From positions 372,001-436,000 of the forward strand of contig NZ_PDUD01000018.1 in NCBI RefSeq assembly GCF_002646595.1: DNA of 64,000 nucleotides, in the 5' to 3' direction. Of this stretch, positions 1 to 9,647 are shown piece by piece. Numbering within the stretch: position 1 is the stretch's first letter; each line of letters begins with the position of its first letter. Position numbers and translations under genes: made by a program. This DNA is from Flavilitoribacter nigricans DSM 23189 = NBRC 102662 (GTDB taxonomy: Bacteria > Bacteroidota > Bacteroidia > Chitinophagales > Saprospiraceae). Below the pieces are notes generated by a model. The model was not told where the DNA came from. It did not search any database and saw only the letters and a program-made list of their open reading frames with translations.

Positions 1-857
1 GTGGAGGTCAGGAACCGCTGTATCCGCTCGTGGTCGGCGATGCGCTGCAGCAGGTCTCCCGTGAGCCGGGTATCGAAAAAGCGGATCGGCAGCTTGGTCA
101 GTTTCACCAGAAAATCCGAGATCAGGCTGATATTGACCCGCACGCCGACGTGCAGCAATATATACGACCGAAACAGTTCTATGGCTGCCTGCGTAACAAA
201 CAGGATCAGCAAGGCCGTAACGATCAATCCTAAGAAAGTGACGTCCACATTACCAATACCGACATCCACCACGGACTTGAAAAAGAAGGGAAGAATGATC
301 TGGATCACACTGCCCAGAAACAACCCGAGAAACAACTGACCGATCAGACCGCGATACCGCTTAAAATAACTGAGTACGTATTTCCAGCTGGACTTATTGA
401 TCTTTTCACCGTCACGCTCGAAAAACTCGGGCGTGGTTTCCAGCAAAAGCAATACGCCCATACCCTCTCCGTCCTCGGAGTGGCTGAGCCAGTTGGATAA
501 AAATTCTTCGCGGGTCAGTTTGAATTTGCCGGCGGCAGGATCGGCGATCCATACGTGGGTGTTACTTACCCGGTAGATCACCACAAAATGTTCCTGGCTC
601 CAGAAGGCGATAGCAGGCAAAGGGATATCGGACTTCAGGCGGTCGAAAGTAGTTTTCACCGCCAGCGACTGCAGACCGATCTGCTCGGCTGCATCACTAA
701 TTCCCAAAAGATCTACCCCCTGTTTGCCAATATGAGTCAGCTCCCGCAGATACTCCAGCGAGTAAAAGCGACCGTAATGCCGGGCAACCATCCTAAGACA
801 GGTGGCTCCACAATCCATGGCATCCAACTGCTGGTAGAAGGGAAAGCTTTTGCGCAT
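1..857 (-). CDS. C39 peptidase-containing ABC transporter, 3' part outside window
   Basis: Translating the minus strand from the ATG at 857 gives 285 codons that run off the left edge without a stop. The first ~130 residues are a C39 bacteriocin-processing peptidase domain: Cys16 sits in MDCGATCL, His90 in QEHFVVIY and Asp106 in IADP, the expected catalytic triad. From about residue 155 a hydrophobic ABC exporter membrane domain begins (helices near 160-180 and 195-215), followed by a typical FFDTRLTGDLLQRI stretch. The ATP-binding domain would lie to the left of base 1. The family cleaves double-glycine leader peptides and exports the mature peptide across the inner membrane. All three catalytic residues are present, so the peptidase is probably active. 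No leader-peptide gene is visible here. Divergent from the glycosyltransferase at 1099. Confidence 0.88.
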   Translation of the reverse strand, partial: MRKSFPFYQQLDAMDCGATCLRMVARHYGRFYSLEYLRELTHIGKQGVDLLGISDAAEQIGLQSLAVKTTFDRLKSDIPLPAIAFWSQEHFVVIYRVSNTHVWIADPAAGKFKLTREEFLSNWLSHSEDGEGMGVLLLLETTPEFFERDGEKINKSSWKYVLSYFKRYRGLIGQLFLGLFLGSVIQIILPFFFKSVVDVGIGNVDVTFLGLIVTALLILFVTQAAIELFRSYILLHVGVRVNISLISDFLVKLTKLPIRFFDTRLTGDLLQRIADHERIQRFLTS

Positions 858-1012
858 AAATGTCCCTGCTGTCTGCAAAAAAAGAAAATTTGGTGAAAGT
901 CAGTTTAAATAAAACGACTGGTAATCACTTTATTGTATATGCAAATTTATACTTCTGACTGAAAATTAGGGAATTCTGAGCGAAAATTTCGCCCCTGACT
1001 GGGGTAAATGTA

Positions 1013-1020
1013 TAATTTTG
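1013..1020 (+). promoter_or_regulatory. Bacteroidota -7 box (TAATTTTG) upstream of the 1099 glycosyltransferase
   Basis: TAATTTTG matches the TAnnTTTG consensus exactly and lies ~79 bases before the ATG at 1099. No good -33 TTG is visible at the expected spacing, so only the -7 element is supported. Confidence 0.4.
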
Positions 1021-1098
1021 GGCGAATAGTTTCAACACATTCTTTACAATTAGACGTCAATTCCGTCTCAAAGTAACGTAGTTGTCAAGAAAACGAGT

Positions 1099-2049
1099 AT
1101 GTTCAACACCTTTTTATCCCTGATCAATGTCGTTAACAGTCCGGATGAATCCGCTTTGTTACCGGCTTATCTGGAAGGGGTTTATCCAGTGCTGAAAGAA
1201 CATTTCACCGATTATGAGATCATTCTCGTCAACAATCTGCCGGGACGACAACTGAACAAGGACCTGGAAAACCTGCCTCCCGCGATCAAGCAACATCTCT
1301 TTATTCTAAATCTTTCTTCTAAAACCAATAAGAATCACGCCTTCGTTGCGGGCCTGGACCGGGCGAACGGAGACTACACCATCATCTTCGAATTTGATTT
1401 TTATCAGCAGCCCGGGCTCATTCTCGACTTGTTCCGGAAGACCCAGGAACATTACGACATCGTTTACCTGCAGGCCGGCCGGCGGGTTACCAGGCCACAG
1501 TTCCGTTGGCTATACGGCATTTTCTACAGTATTCTGCGGCGCTATTCCAACCTCCGGATTGACGACAAAGCCCATAACACGCGGATCATTTCCCGCCGGG
1601 CCCTCAATTCGCTGCTGCGACTGCGGGAGAATTTGCGCTACATGAAGGCGATCTATTCCATCGTGGGCTACAATACTACTTCCATCCCCACCGACCAGCC
1701 GATCCAGGATGAAGACACCGGGTTCCGCGAGCGCTTCGGCGCTTCCCTGGTTGCCATCAGTTCCTTTACCACGTTTCTGAGTTCGGTGCTACTCTGGATC
1801 TTCATCATATCCCTGCTGTTCCTGATCGTAGTGATCATCAATGCGCTTAAGGTCAAGTTCGCCGGATTCGATCTGCTGGGTAATCCGCAGGAAGCCGTCA
1901 CGGGTTGGACATTCCTGGTGGTACTGATGTCGATCTTTTTCGCCATCACCTGCCTCAATCTCTACATCATGTCCATTTATCTGGCCAATATTTACCACGA
2001 GATCAAAAAACGGCCGTTGTATATCATCGAATCGGTCCAGCGACTCTGA
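1099..2049 (+). CDS. Family 2 glycosyltransferase with C-terminal membrane anchor
   Basis: This 316-residue protein has an N-terminal GT-A (family 2) domain of the DPM1/ArnC type. Residues 1-110 carry the nucleotide-sugar fold, and the acidic motif FEFDF near residue 98 takes the DXD position. Two strongly hydrophobic segments follow at about residues 225-250 and 270-300, ending in a basic tail. That layout fits enzymes that transfer a sugar to polyprenyl phosphate or another lipid-linked acceptor at the inner membrane. The first motif is less canonical than in typical family members (INVVNSPDE rather than VVPVYNEE), so donor and acceptor cannot be assigned. The gene converges on the LysR gene with only four bases between stop codons. 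It may serve envelope polysaccharide synthesis; that is inference. Confidence 0.8.
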   Translation: MFNTFLSLINVVNSPDESALLPAYLEGVYPVLKEHFTDYEIILVNNLPGRQLNKDLENLPPAIKQHLFILNLSSKTNKNHAFVAGLDRANGDYTIIFEFDFYQQPGLILDLFRKTQEHYDIVYLQAGRRVTRPQFRWLYGIFYSILRRYSNLRIDDKAHNTRIISRRALNSLLRLRENLRYMKAIYSIVGYNTTSIPTDQPIQDEDTGFRERFGASLVAISSFTTFLSSVLLWIFIISLLFLIVVIINALKVKFAGFDLLGNPQEAVTGWTFLVVLMSIFFAITCLNLYIMSIYLANIYHEIKKRPLYIIESVQRL

Positions 2050-2053
2050 CCGC

Positions 2054-2947
2054 TTATATTTCCCGCTGCACCAGGGTGTTGCCCAGTTGTTTGACAAACT
2101 CCTGCATGAAAGGCGGTTGATCCGCATGCTTCATCCGGGTGGAATACCAGGTCCGTTTTACTTTCCGGGCCAGCGGTAAGGCGATCAATTCGCCCCGCTC
2201 TACGTAGGGCCGTATCGCCCACTCCGCCAGGATCGCCGCTCCCATCTGGGCCTTGGTCATTTCGATCACCGCTTCCGTCAGTTTCAGACGGAGGATGTTA
2301 GACGGCCAGGTGCCGGACGCCTTAAAGAATTCGTTGAGGATGATACTATCCTGATCCGGCACATCGTACATGATGAGCGTTTCTTTTTCGAAATCCCGGG
2401 CCCGGATCTGTTTCCTTTCTATCCAGGGATGATCGGGTGCAACTACCGCCATCAATTCATCATCGAAAAGAGATTGGAACTCGAGGTGGGCATTGTCCGG
2501 CCGGTCGCTGACAAACACCAGGTCCACCTTGCCGTCCAGCAGATAATCGAAAGCATTATAGGTAGCTTCCGGAATAACCTCTATTCTAACGTTGGGGAAT
2601 TTATCTTTAAAGGTCCTTAATACCGGCGACAACCAGTGGTAGCAGGTGTAACAGCCCGTGGTGAGGCGCAGCGTGCCGGCGTCCTCCCGGCTCATGTGTT
2701 CGATATCACATTTTACTTTGACCAGTTCGGTCAGTACATTTTCAGCGGTTTCCAGAAAACGTTCTCCGGCCTGGGTCAGCACCATTTTCTTCTTGGCGCG
2801 AATGAATAGCTGAGCGCCGAGTTCTTCTTCCAGTTCCTTCAGCTGATGACTGAGGGCGGACTGCGAAAGAAAAAGCTGCTCGGCCGCTCTGGTCAGACTG
2901 CCCGTAGCCGCCACGCTTTCCACCAGCCTTAGATGACGAACTTCCAT
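2054..2947 (-). CDS. LysR family transcriptional regulator
   Basis: This 297-residue protein is of standard LysR length. Residues 1-60 are a winged helix-turn-helix (TRAAEQLFLSQSALSHQLKE), followed by a linker helix and a periplasmic-binding-protein-like effector domain from about residue 90. The effector half has the flavour of MetR-type regulators, with a GCYTCYHW segment, but the co-inducer cannot be deduced. It is divergent from the bstA-like gene at 3119 across a 171-base gap. LysR proteins often control such a divergent neighbour, making it the first target to consider. The start is the ATG at 2945-2947; in-frame upstream sequence offers no better start. Confidence 0.9.
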   Translation of the reverse strand: MEVRHLRLVESVAATGSLTRAAEQLFLSQSALSHQLKELEEELGAQLFIRAKKKMVLTQAGERFLETAENVLTELVKVKCDIEHMSREDAGTLRLTTGCYTCYHWLSPVLRTFKDKFPNVRIEVIPEATYNAFDYLLDGKVDLVFVSDRPDNAHLEFQSLFDDELMAVVAPDHPWIERKQIRARDFEKETLIMYDVPDQDSIILNEFFKASGTWPSNILRLKLTEAVIEMTKAQMGAAILAEWAIRPYVERGELIALPLARKVKRTWYSTRMKHADQPPFMQEFVKQLGNTLVQREI

Positions 2948-2996
2948 CTATTAATTTTATTCATGAACCTGGCAAAATCATTTCATTTTACTCATA

Positions 2997-3017
2997 CAAA
3001 TATTTGCTTTATTTTTG
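2997..3017. promoter_or_regulatory. Divergent promoter region with CAAATATTTG palindrome
   Basis: The LysR/bstA gap holds a perfect CAAATATTTG palindrome (2997-3006). It is followed at once by TATTTTTG (3010-3017), which matches the Bacteroidota -7 consensus for the rightward gene. On the minus strand the palindrome reads as a near-consensus -7 element for the LysR gene. Overlapping divergent promoters suit LysR autoregulation, but no T-N11-A operator was confidently identified. Confidence 0.35.
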
Positions 3018-3118
3018 GATCATGCAAGGGTTAACCGGGGAAATACCCGCAACCCATTCCAAAACCAATACGCAGCTGAAAGTCAGCAGACTTTCTATTT
3101 CGATTAAACACCAAAAAC

Positions 3119-3649
3119 ATGGTTGAAGAACAATTGGATCAACTGAAGTACCCGATCGGCCACTTTAAGTTCCCCGGCGGATACGACGAAGCTACCCGCA
3201 GCAAATTGAAAAAGAGCATCGGCGAACTACCCGCCAAACTCCGGGCGGCGACCGAAAACCTGAGCGAAGAACAACTCAACCTCCACTATCGTCCCGGTGG
3301 CTGGACGATCCGGCAGGTTGTACATCATGTAGCGGATAGTCACCTGAACAGCATCATCCGTTTTAAACTGGCGCTGACGGAAGATACTCCGTCCATTAAG
3401 CCCTACGACGAGGCAGCCTGGGCCGAATTGCGGGACACGGCGGTTACGCCGATCGAAGTCTCGCTGAAATTACTGGAAGCGCTCCACACCCGGTGGATCA
3501 ACTTGCTGGATGGATTTTCTGAAAAGGAATGGCAAAAAAAGGCCTATCATCCGGAAAGGAAAGCAGAAATGGCTCTGGAGGAATTTTTAGGTTTGTACGC
3601 CTGGCACGGAGAGCACCATCTGGCCCATGTAAATCAGGCCCTAAAGTAA
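3119..3649 (+). CDS. bstA: DinB-fold bacillithiol-transferase-like protein (YfiT/BstA family)
   Basis: This 176-residue protein matches the YfiT/BstA subfamily of the DinB superfamily over its whole length. It opens with the family hallmark YPIGHFKFPGGYDE. A four-helix bundle follows, carrying the metal-binding histidines in VVHHVADSH (about residue 64) and in YAWHGEHHLAHV near the C-terminus. Family members are metal-dependent and conjugate bacillithiol, or a related low-molecular-weight thiol, to electrophiles. Bacillithiol is known in some Bacteroidota, but its biosynthetic genes are not in this window, so the substrate is inferred. The leader is A-rich with no Shine-Dalgarno. A strong terminator follows at 3724. 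Confidence 0.85.
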   Translation: MVEEQLDQLKYPIGHFKFPGGYDEATRSKLKKSIGELPAKLRAATENLSEEQLNLHYRPGGWTIRQVVHHVADSHLNSIIRFKLALTEDTPSIKPYDEAAWAELRDTAVTPIEVSLKLLEALHTRWINLLDGFSEKEWQKKAYHPERKAEMALEEFLGLYAWHGEHHLAHVNQALK

Positions 3650-3723
3650 CAGCGATGACTATCGCATTGATCTACATATGAAGAATTAAGATCTCTCTTT
3701 TTTAATTATCACCCGACTGTTAG

Positions 3724-3760
3724 GGGCGAATCGTACCGGATTCGCCCTTTTTGTTTTTTC
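3724..3760 (+). terminator. Rho-independent terminator after bstA
   Basis: A perfect 9-bp stem, GGGCGAATC (3724-3732) with GATTCGCCC (3739-3747), has a 6-base loop and is followed by a T-rich tract (TTTTTGTTTTTT). The T tract lies only on the right, so it terminates the rightward bstA transcript. Confidence 0.9.
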
Positions 3761-3776
3761 TATACCCTCAAAATTA

Positions 3777-4100
3777 TCAGGCGGCAATTTTCATCGCCAC
3801 TTCGCGGCATTCCTCGGCACATTTCCGGCAGGATTCGGCACATTTCTGACAGTGCTCGTGGTCGTGGGCAGCACATTGCTCGGCACACCATTCGCAGATC
3901 TCTGCGCACAGTTCGCAATATTGAGCGGAGTATTTACTTCCCCGCGCCAGGGCCTTGGCGCAAAGGTCACAGATATCAAGACATTCGCGGCAGCAGTGCG
4001 GACAATCATTATGGCTGTTTTTACCGATCATTTTTTCCAGGCAATATTCGCAATCGGTCATACATTTCAGACAGGCGTCAATACATTCTTGGTAGTTCAT
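3777..4100 (-). CDS. Cys-rich four-helix-bundle copper-binding protein (Csp-like)
   Basis: This 107-residue protein carries 21 cysteines, mostly in CxxxC and CxxC spacing (for example CIDACLKCMTDCEYC), plus several histidines in AAHDHEHC. The pattern is that of the four-helix-bundle copper-storage (Csp/DUF326) proteins, in which Cys side chains line the bundle and bind many Cu(I) ions. An open frame continues upstream to 4211, but the ATG at 4098-4100 begins the conserved helix and follows an A-rich leader, so that start is preferred. No signal peptide follows this start, suggesting a cytosolic, Csp3-like protein. No copper-responsive regulator or efflux pump lies next to it. Confidence 0.85.
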   Translation of the reverse strand: MNYQECIDACLKCMTDCEYCLEKMIGKNSHNDCPHCCRECLDICDLCAKALARGSKYSAQYCELCAEICEWCAEQCAAHDHEHCQKCAESCRKCAEECREVAMKIAA

Positions 4101-4274
4101 AGTGGATGTTTTTTTGTCATTTGAACCGGCTGAAAAGGATACGTGTTCGTCGGGCCGGAATAATCCCGCCAAAATTGTCTGGTGATTAAATGAATTTGGG
4201 CGAACATGCATCTAACAAAGTGGTTTAATTGTTAGATTTACTGTAGGCGATCACCCTCTATCACACATGTTAAC

Positions 4275-7200
4275 TTGAACGTAAAAAAAATTTTAAGAAG
4301 GATTGTCCGAATAGTCCTTTGGCTATTCCTTACCATCGGAGCCATCATTCTCCTTCTGGCTGGATTGTTGCAGTTACCGGCTGTACAGGATCGCCTGACC
4401 GATCAATTGGAAAAATCCTTATCCTCCCAACTCAACACTGAATTAAGCATCGGTCGTGTAGGTCTGGACTTTCCCAAGTTTTTCACCATTGAAGAAGTTT
4501 ATCTGGAGACTCCGGCGGGAGATTCCCTTTTTACCCTCGGCAAACTGGGGGTAGACATTGATATGATCCAGCTTTTTCGCAAGCAGGTAGTGATCCAGAA
4601 GGTAAAAGTGGAAGATGTTTTTGCTAAAATCATGATCACCGACAGCACCTCCAATATTCAGTTCCTGCTCGATGCCTTTGTAACCACCGATACCTCTACC
4701 GGCCCGGCCACGCCGACCGACCCCGTTGACACCACCGCTACCAACTGGGCGATCAATTTTCCCAATACCTCACTTAGCCTCCAACGCGCTGACATTTATT
4801 ACCAGGATGATCCCACCGGCATACTGCTGGACGGGCAACTGGAAACATTTGAGTTATCCACGGATAATGTAAATCTCGAAGATCAGATCTTTGACATCGA
4901 TAAAGCCCGCTTGATCGGCGGGAATATTCTACTCGAAATGAAAACCAGGGAGAGCACCGTGGACAGTACTGCCACTCCGCCCCCTACCCTGCCGATACAA
5001 CTGACCAGTCGATCCCTTACCGTGGAAAATACTGTTTTTCGCATGCGATCGGAACCAATCGATCTACTGGTGCAGCTTCCCGAGACCCAATTGGAAATGG
5101 CCCAACTGCTGATCCAGGATTCGATCCGCTTCGAAGCGGCCGGTTTTTCCGTAGTCAACGGAAGGTACGCCATGGATCTGCCGGCTCCCGAACTGGCCCG
5201 TGGCTTTGATCCCAACCACATGGATCTGCAGCAGATCAATATCGAGGCCAATGCCATTCAGTATACCCTGGATTCGGTACTGGCTCAGATCGATCTGGCC
5301 CAGGCGGTCGATAAAAGTGGCCTGACCCTCGAAAAACTGAGCGGGCACGTCCGCTACCAACCCGACCTGTTGAACATCCAGGATCTGGAATTGGCTACCC
5401 AACGATCGACCATCGATATTCCCTCTTTTCAAATTCTGTATAATTTTCAGGAAGCTTTCGATCCGACATCACCTCTGGTGGTTAACAGCCTGGCCGAAGC
5501 CAATCTCGCCGTAGGTGATCTGCTGTTCTTCCTGCCTCAGTTGGATACGGTGGACCTGCTACGGCAAAACGCCGGTCAACACATAAAATTGCAACTCCAC
5601 GCGGAGGGCGATCAGCAATTGCTGCGGGTGGACCGGATCCTGCTCGATGGTCCGGGCCTTCGCCTGCGGGGTGCCGCAACTGTGCGCCAGATACTCGATG
5701 TGGATGCCCTTACCGGCAATTTTCAAATTGAAGAACTGTCCGCCATTCCCGAAGGCATAATTCCGCTTTTACCAGATAGTTTATTACCCGCCTATATCGA
5801 CTGGCCGCAGTATCTGCGCATCAGCGGTAATCTGCGCTACGCCTCGGACGATGCTAATTTCAATCTGCGGGCTCTGGAACAAAGGGACAGCAGCCCGATA
5901 AACAGTGTACTGGCCATTAGTGGTCAGGTACAGAATATCCAGCAATATCCGTCCAGCAGTGTGGATGTAACCATCGACACGCTGCGGGCCACGCGTTATT
6001 CCGCTTTAGCCTATTTACCCGAAAACAGCATTCCCGCGGGCTATAATTTGCCGAACTTCCTCAAGGGGACCGGCACCATTAAAGGTCCGATCAATGATCT
6101 CGTAGTTGATCTGGTGTTGCTTACGGAATCAGAGAGGACGCAGGTCAACGTAAACGGCCAGGTCCGGCAGGTTCTGAATGCAGACAGCCTATACCTTGAT
6201 CTGAATATTCCGCTGATCCTGGTGGATATTCCCGAGTTACGGGAAATATTGCCGGATAGCACCCTGCCATCCGACCTGAATTTCCCGGATTTCCGGATCA
6301 CGAATGGTGCGCTGGACGGTACGTTGGAGGATCTGAATTTTAATCTGCCGATCAGCACGATCAACGGTGAGGGAATCATTGCCGGGCACTACGCTCCGGA
6401 AGACTACAATATCGGCGCGGAGGTCAATGGATTCCGGCCGGAGAAGCTCTACCAGGGTGCCCGGGCGGACAGCCTGGCCCTGCTCGATCTCGATCCCTTA
6501 CGCATGGAATTGAAAAGTTCGGGACAGCTCGAGCCCGAGTTGGTGGCTGACCTCAATCTCACGATCTACGAAGGCAGCAAAGGTGCCCTGCTCAATCTGG
6601 AAGGAACTGCCAGGAGGGATACTTTTTCCGGAGAGATGACTTTTAGCCACGCCGACCTGCAGGGATCCGCCACCACCACTTATATTCAAAAAGATTCCCT
6701 ACAGGAAATAGAAGGCTCCCTGCGCATCAAGCGGGCCGATCTGGAGCGCTGGCGACTGAGTGATCGTCCGCTGTATCTGTCGGGAAGTAGCAAGTTCAGC
6801 ACCAAAGGACTGCAACTGGATAACCTCTCGGCGCGACTGTCCATGAACGATATCTTATTGCGCTCGGATACTTCCTCCGCTTTTGTGGATACGCTTTCCG
6901 CCTACGCGGAAATGCACGACGGCAATAACGAAATTGAAGTGTTTTCCGATCTGCTGAATTTTTCCCTGGAAGGGAGTTTCCGCCCGGCGCTGGTGTTCGG
7001 CGAGATCACCCGCTTTATTCAGGCGTACTGGCAGGAAGAAATAGTTCAGCCCGATCCGGTGGTTTACGGAAATTACATGAATGCCTATCTGGAAATACGG
7101 AACCCCCGGCCGCTGACCTCCGGAGTGATCCCCGGATTGCGCCGCCTCTCCCCCATGTCCGCCAATTTTATATACCGCGAAAGAGCGCCGGAACTGTTAT

Positions 7201-9647
7201 TTACCGCCAGTTTGCCGTTATTGAACTATGCCGGTATTAAAATGGATAGCCTGGAGATTGATACCCGGGGAAGTCAGGGAGAGATCCAATACCGGGCCGA
7301 CTGGAAAAATATCAACCTGTTCAATCAGGTGATCCTGGGCAGGACGCAGATTAAAGGGCAGAATACGGCAGAAGCCATGGAGGCTAATTTCCTGGTCTAC
7401 AACGAAGCGGGCACGCCCCGTCACCATATTCAGCTGGAAATTGATCCGGAAGAAGATTCACTCCTCGTTCGGCTGGGGCCGGAACAACTCATCGACAATA
7501 CCACCTGGACGATCCCCGGCAATAACCTGTTGCTCCTATCCGGGAGGAATATCCGCGCCAACAACTGGACGCTCAGTCACAACGGTCAGAGTATATCCCT
7601 GAAGACACCCAATTCACGGGAATTACTAGCGGAATTGAACGCTATCAACCTGGCTCCTTTCAGTAGGCTTATTCGTTCGGAGGAAGAAATTATTGTCGGA
7701 GTAATGGATGGTACTGTTGAAGTAAAAGACCCACTGGGGGAATTGCGATTTGATGCACAACTGGATGTCAAAGACTTATCTGTATACAGCAAACTGTGGG
7801 GAGATCTTTCCGTTGATGTCGCCAATCAAAACGCGCAGACCTACCGGGTCAATGTTCAGCTTGCAGAAGCTACCAATGAAGTCTCCATTGCCGGTACCAT
7901 AGTGCCCGACGGGGCTGTGGACCTGCAGATTGATATCGGCAAACTCCAACTGGAAGCGGTCGAACCCCTGTCTCTCGGATATCTCAGCAACGCTCAGGGG
8001 CATTTGGCCGGAAATGTAACTATCGGAGGAACTTTTTCCCAACCCAGTTATCAGGGAGAATTGCGTTTTGTGGATGCTGCCATTGATGTGGCCTTATTAC
8101 AGACCCGTTTCCAGATCGAGAACGAAGCCATCCGCTTTAGCGGACAGACGATCACCATCGACAACCTGACATTTTATGATCCGCAGAACAATGAAGCTAC
8201 CCTGAGCGGTTCGGTATACGCCGAATCCCTGGCCAATTACCGGTTTAACCTTTCGGCCCGGGCGCGGGACTTTCTGGTGATGAACACCAACAAAGAAGAC
8301 AATGAATTGTACTACGGTTACCTGAAAGCGGATGCCGACATAGAGATCAACGGCGATATTTACCAACCCCGGCTCGAGGTCACCGCATCGCCCAAAGAGG
8401 GATCGAACCTGACCTACAATCTGATCCAGAATACAGTGCCCCAGGCAGAATCTCGCCGAGGGGTAGTTCGCTTCGTGGAACAATACGAATGGCAACAGAC
8501 CATCGTGGCCGACAGCCTGGAACAACTGGGATCCGGCGAATCCCGCGGATTCGATCTGATCACCAACCTGAATGTCAATCCCGGCCTTAACTTCACGGTA
8601 GTCATTGACCCAGTCACCGGTGACCAATTTACCGGCAGGGGCGCCGGAGATATCGTTTTCCATCAGTATCCGGACGGAAGAATGGAAATGACCGGGCGTA
8701 TCGAGATGGTAGAAGGTCTTTATGATTTCACCTACCAGGGCCTGATCAGTCGCCAGTTTTCCGTTGAAACGGGAAGTTCCATCACCTGGCAGGGCGATCC
8801 GATGAATCCCAGTCTGGATCTGACGATTTCGAGTTTCATCCAGGCTTCCCCTTACCCGTTGGTGAATGAGTTTGGCACTGCGACTGCCTCCAATCTGCGG
8901 CGCCAGCAGACTTTTGCCGTGCGGATGTATCTGGACGGTACGCTGGAAGAGATGCAGGTGAATACCGACATCATCTATCCGGAGGATATTTCCGGAAATT
9001 CCGGGCTGCCGGCCATCGAACAGTCCCTGACCCGACTGCGGACGGACCAGAGCCAGCTGAATACCCAGGCCTTCGGCTTGCTGCTCTTCAAAGGATTTGT
9101 CAATTTCGGCGACAGTGGTGCCGCGCCGGGTGGCGGGATCGATAACAGTGTCCAATCCGGGCTCGATAACGTTCTGAGTCAGCAGCTCAACAACCTGGCC
9201 AATCGCTACATCAACTTTGTTGAACTGGATTTTGGGCTCGAAAGCTTCAACACCGCCCAGGGCGGACGGCAGCGTGACCTGCGGCTGAGTCTGAGAAAAC
9301 GACTGTTCAACGATCGACTGATCATCAGCATTGACGGTGTGACCCAAACGGGCGAAACCGATGAGAATAATACCCTACCCCAAACTTATCTGGATAACCT
9401 AACCGCTGAATTTCTGCTTTCCAAGAATGGGGGCCTGCGGCTGAAGGTGTTCAGCGACCGTGAACTCGACCAATTCACCACGGGCGATGTGGTCCGCATC
9501 GGGGGACGGCTGGCCTTTAGTAAGGATTTTGATCGCTTTTTCTGGTCCAGCGACAAGAAACCGGCTAAAGATCCTCCCAATGATAAGTCGGCTCCGGAAG
9601 ACGGATCCCGGGACGGGGAACAAAAAATCCAGATCGAAAAAGAGTGA
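4275..9647 (+). CDS. tamB: TamB-like translocation and assembly module protein
   Basis: This 1790-residue protein has an N-terminal signal anchor (hydrophobic residues ~11-32), a very long run of repetitive beta-strand sequence with alternating hydrophobic residues, and a TamB (DUF490) C-terminal domain from about residue 1380. TamB proteins span the periplasm from the inner membrane to an Omp85 partner; they support outer-membrane protein assembly and phospholipid transfer. The only plausible start is TTG at 4275, because the nearby ATG at 4267 meets a stop after two codons and no internal ATG retains the anchor. The stop overlaps the GTG start of the next gene (GTGA), indicating translational coupling with the TamA-like partner. 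The length exceeds the E. coli protein, as is common in Bacteroidota. Confidence 0.92.
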   Translation: MNVKKILRRIVRIVLWLFLTIGAIILLLAGLLQLPAVQDRLTDQLEKSLSSQLNTELSIGRVGLDFPKFFTIEEVYLETPAGDSLFTLGKLGVDIDMIQLFRKQVVIQKVKVEDVFAKIMITDSTSNIQFLLDAFVTTDTSTGPATPTDPVDTTATNWAINFPNTSLSLQRADIYYQDDPTGILLDGQLETFELSTDNVNLEDQIFDIDKARLIGGNILLEMKTRESTVDSTATPPPTLPIQLTSRSLTVENTVFRMRSEPIDLLVQLPETQLEMAQLLIQDSIRFEAAGFSVVNGRYAMDLPAPELARGFDPNHMDLQQINIEANAIQYTLDSVLAQIDLAQAVDKSGLTLEKLSGHVRYQPDLLNIQDLELATQRSTIDIPSFQILYNFQEAFDPTSPLVVNSLAEANLAVGDLLFFLPQLDTVDLLRQNAGQHIKLQLHAEGDQQLLRVDRILLDGPGLRLRGAATVRQILDVDALTGNFQIEELSAIPEGIIPLLPDSLLPAYIDWPQYLRISGNLRYASDDANFNLRALEQRDSSPINSVLAISGQVQNIQQYPSSSVDVTIDTLRATRYSALAYLPENSIPAGYNLPNFLKGTGTIKGPINDLVVDLVLLTESERTQVNVNGQVRQVLNADSLYLDLNIPLILVDIPELREILPDSTLPSDLNFPDFRITNGALDGTLEDLNFNLPISTINGEGIIAGHYAPEDYNIGAEVNGFRPEKLYQGARADSLALLDLDPLRMELKSSGQLEPELVADLNLTIYEGSKGALLNLEGTARRDTFSGEMTFSHADLQGSATTTYIQKDSLQEIEGSLRIKRADLERWRLSDRPLYLSGSSKFSTKGLQLDNLSARLSMNDILLRSDTSSAFVDTLSAYAEMHDGNNEIEVFSDLLNFSLEGSFRPALVFGEITRFIQAYWQEEIVQPDPVVYGNYMNAYLEIRNPRPLTSGVIPGLRRLSPMSANFIYRERAPELLFTASLPLLNYAGIKMDSLEIDTRGSQGEIQYRADWKNINLFNQVILGRTQIKGQNTAEAMEANFLVYNEAGTPRHHIQLEIDPEEDSLLVRLGPEQLIDNTTWTIPGNNLLLLSGRNIRANNWTLSHNGQSISLKTPNSRELLAELNAINLAPFSRLIRSEEEIIVGVMDGTVEVKDPLGELRFDAQLDVKDLSVYSKLWGDLSVDVANQNAQTYRVNVQLAEATNEVSIAGTIVPDGAVDLQIDIGKLQLEAVEPLSLGYLSNAQGHLAGNVTIGGTFSQPSYQGELRFVDAAIDVALLQTRFQIENEAIRFSGQTITIDNLTFYDPQNNEATLSGSVYAESLANYRFNLSARARDFLVMNTNKEDNELYYGYLKADADIEINGDIYQPRLEVTASPKEGSNLTYNLIQNTVPQAESRRGVVRFVEQYEWQQTIVADSLEQLGSGESRGFDLITNLNVNPGLNFTVVIDPVTGDQFTGRGAGDIVFHQYPDGRMEMTGRIEMVEGLYDFTYQGLISRQFSVETGSSITWQGDPMNPSLDLTISSFIQASPYPLVNEFGTATASNLRRQQTFAVRMYLDGTLEEMQVNTDIIYPEDISGNSGLPAIEQSLTRLRTDQSQLNTQAFGLLLFKGFVNFGDSGAAPGGGIDNSVQSGLDNVLSQQLNNLANRYINFVELDFGLESFNTAQGGRQRDLRLSLRKRLFNDRLIISIDGVTQTGETDENNTLPQTYLDNLTAEFLLSKNGGLRLKVFSDRELDQFTTGDVVRIGGRLAFSKDFDRFFWSSDKKPAKDPPNDKSAPEDGSRDGEQKIQIEKE

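Noticed and set aside
1-857. Bacteriocin biosynthesis cluster
   Set aside because: Only the C39 exporter is visible; no precursor peptide with a double-Gly leader or modification enzyme was found within the window.
8097-9347. Long minus-strand open frame (416 codons) inside tamB
   Set aside because: It is antisense to the well-supported TamB C-terminal domain, its translation has no family pattern, and its length is an effect of the host gene's codon use.
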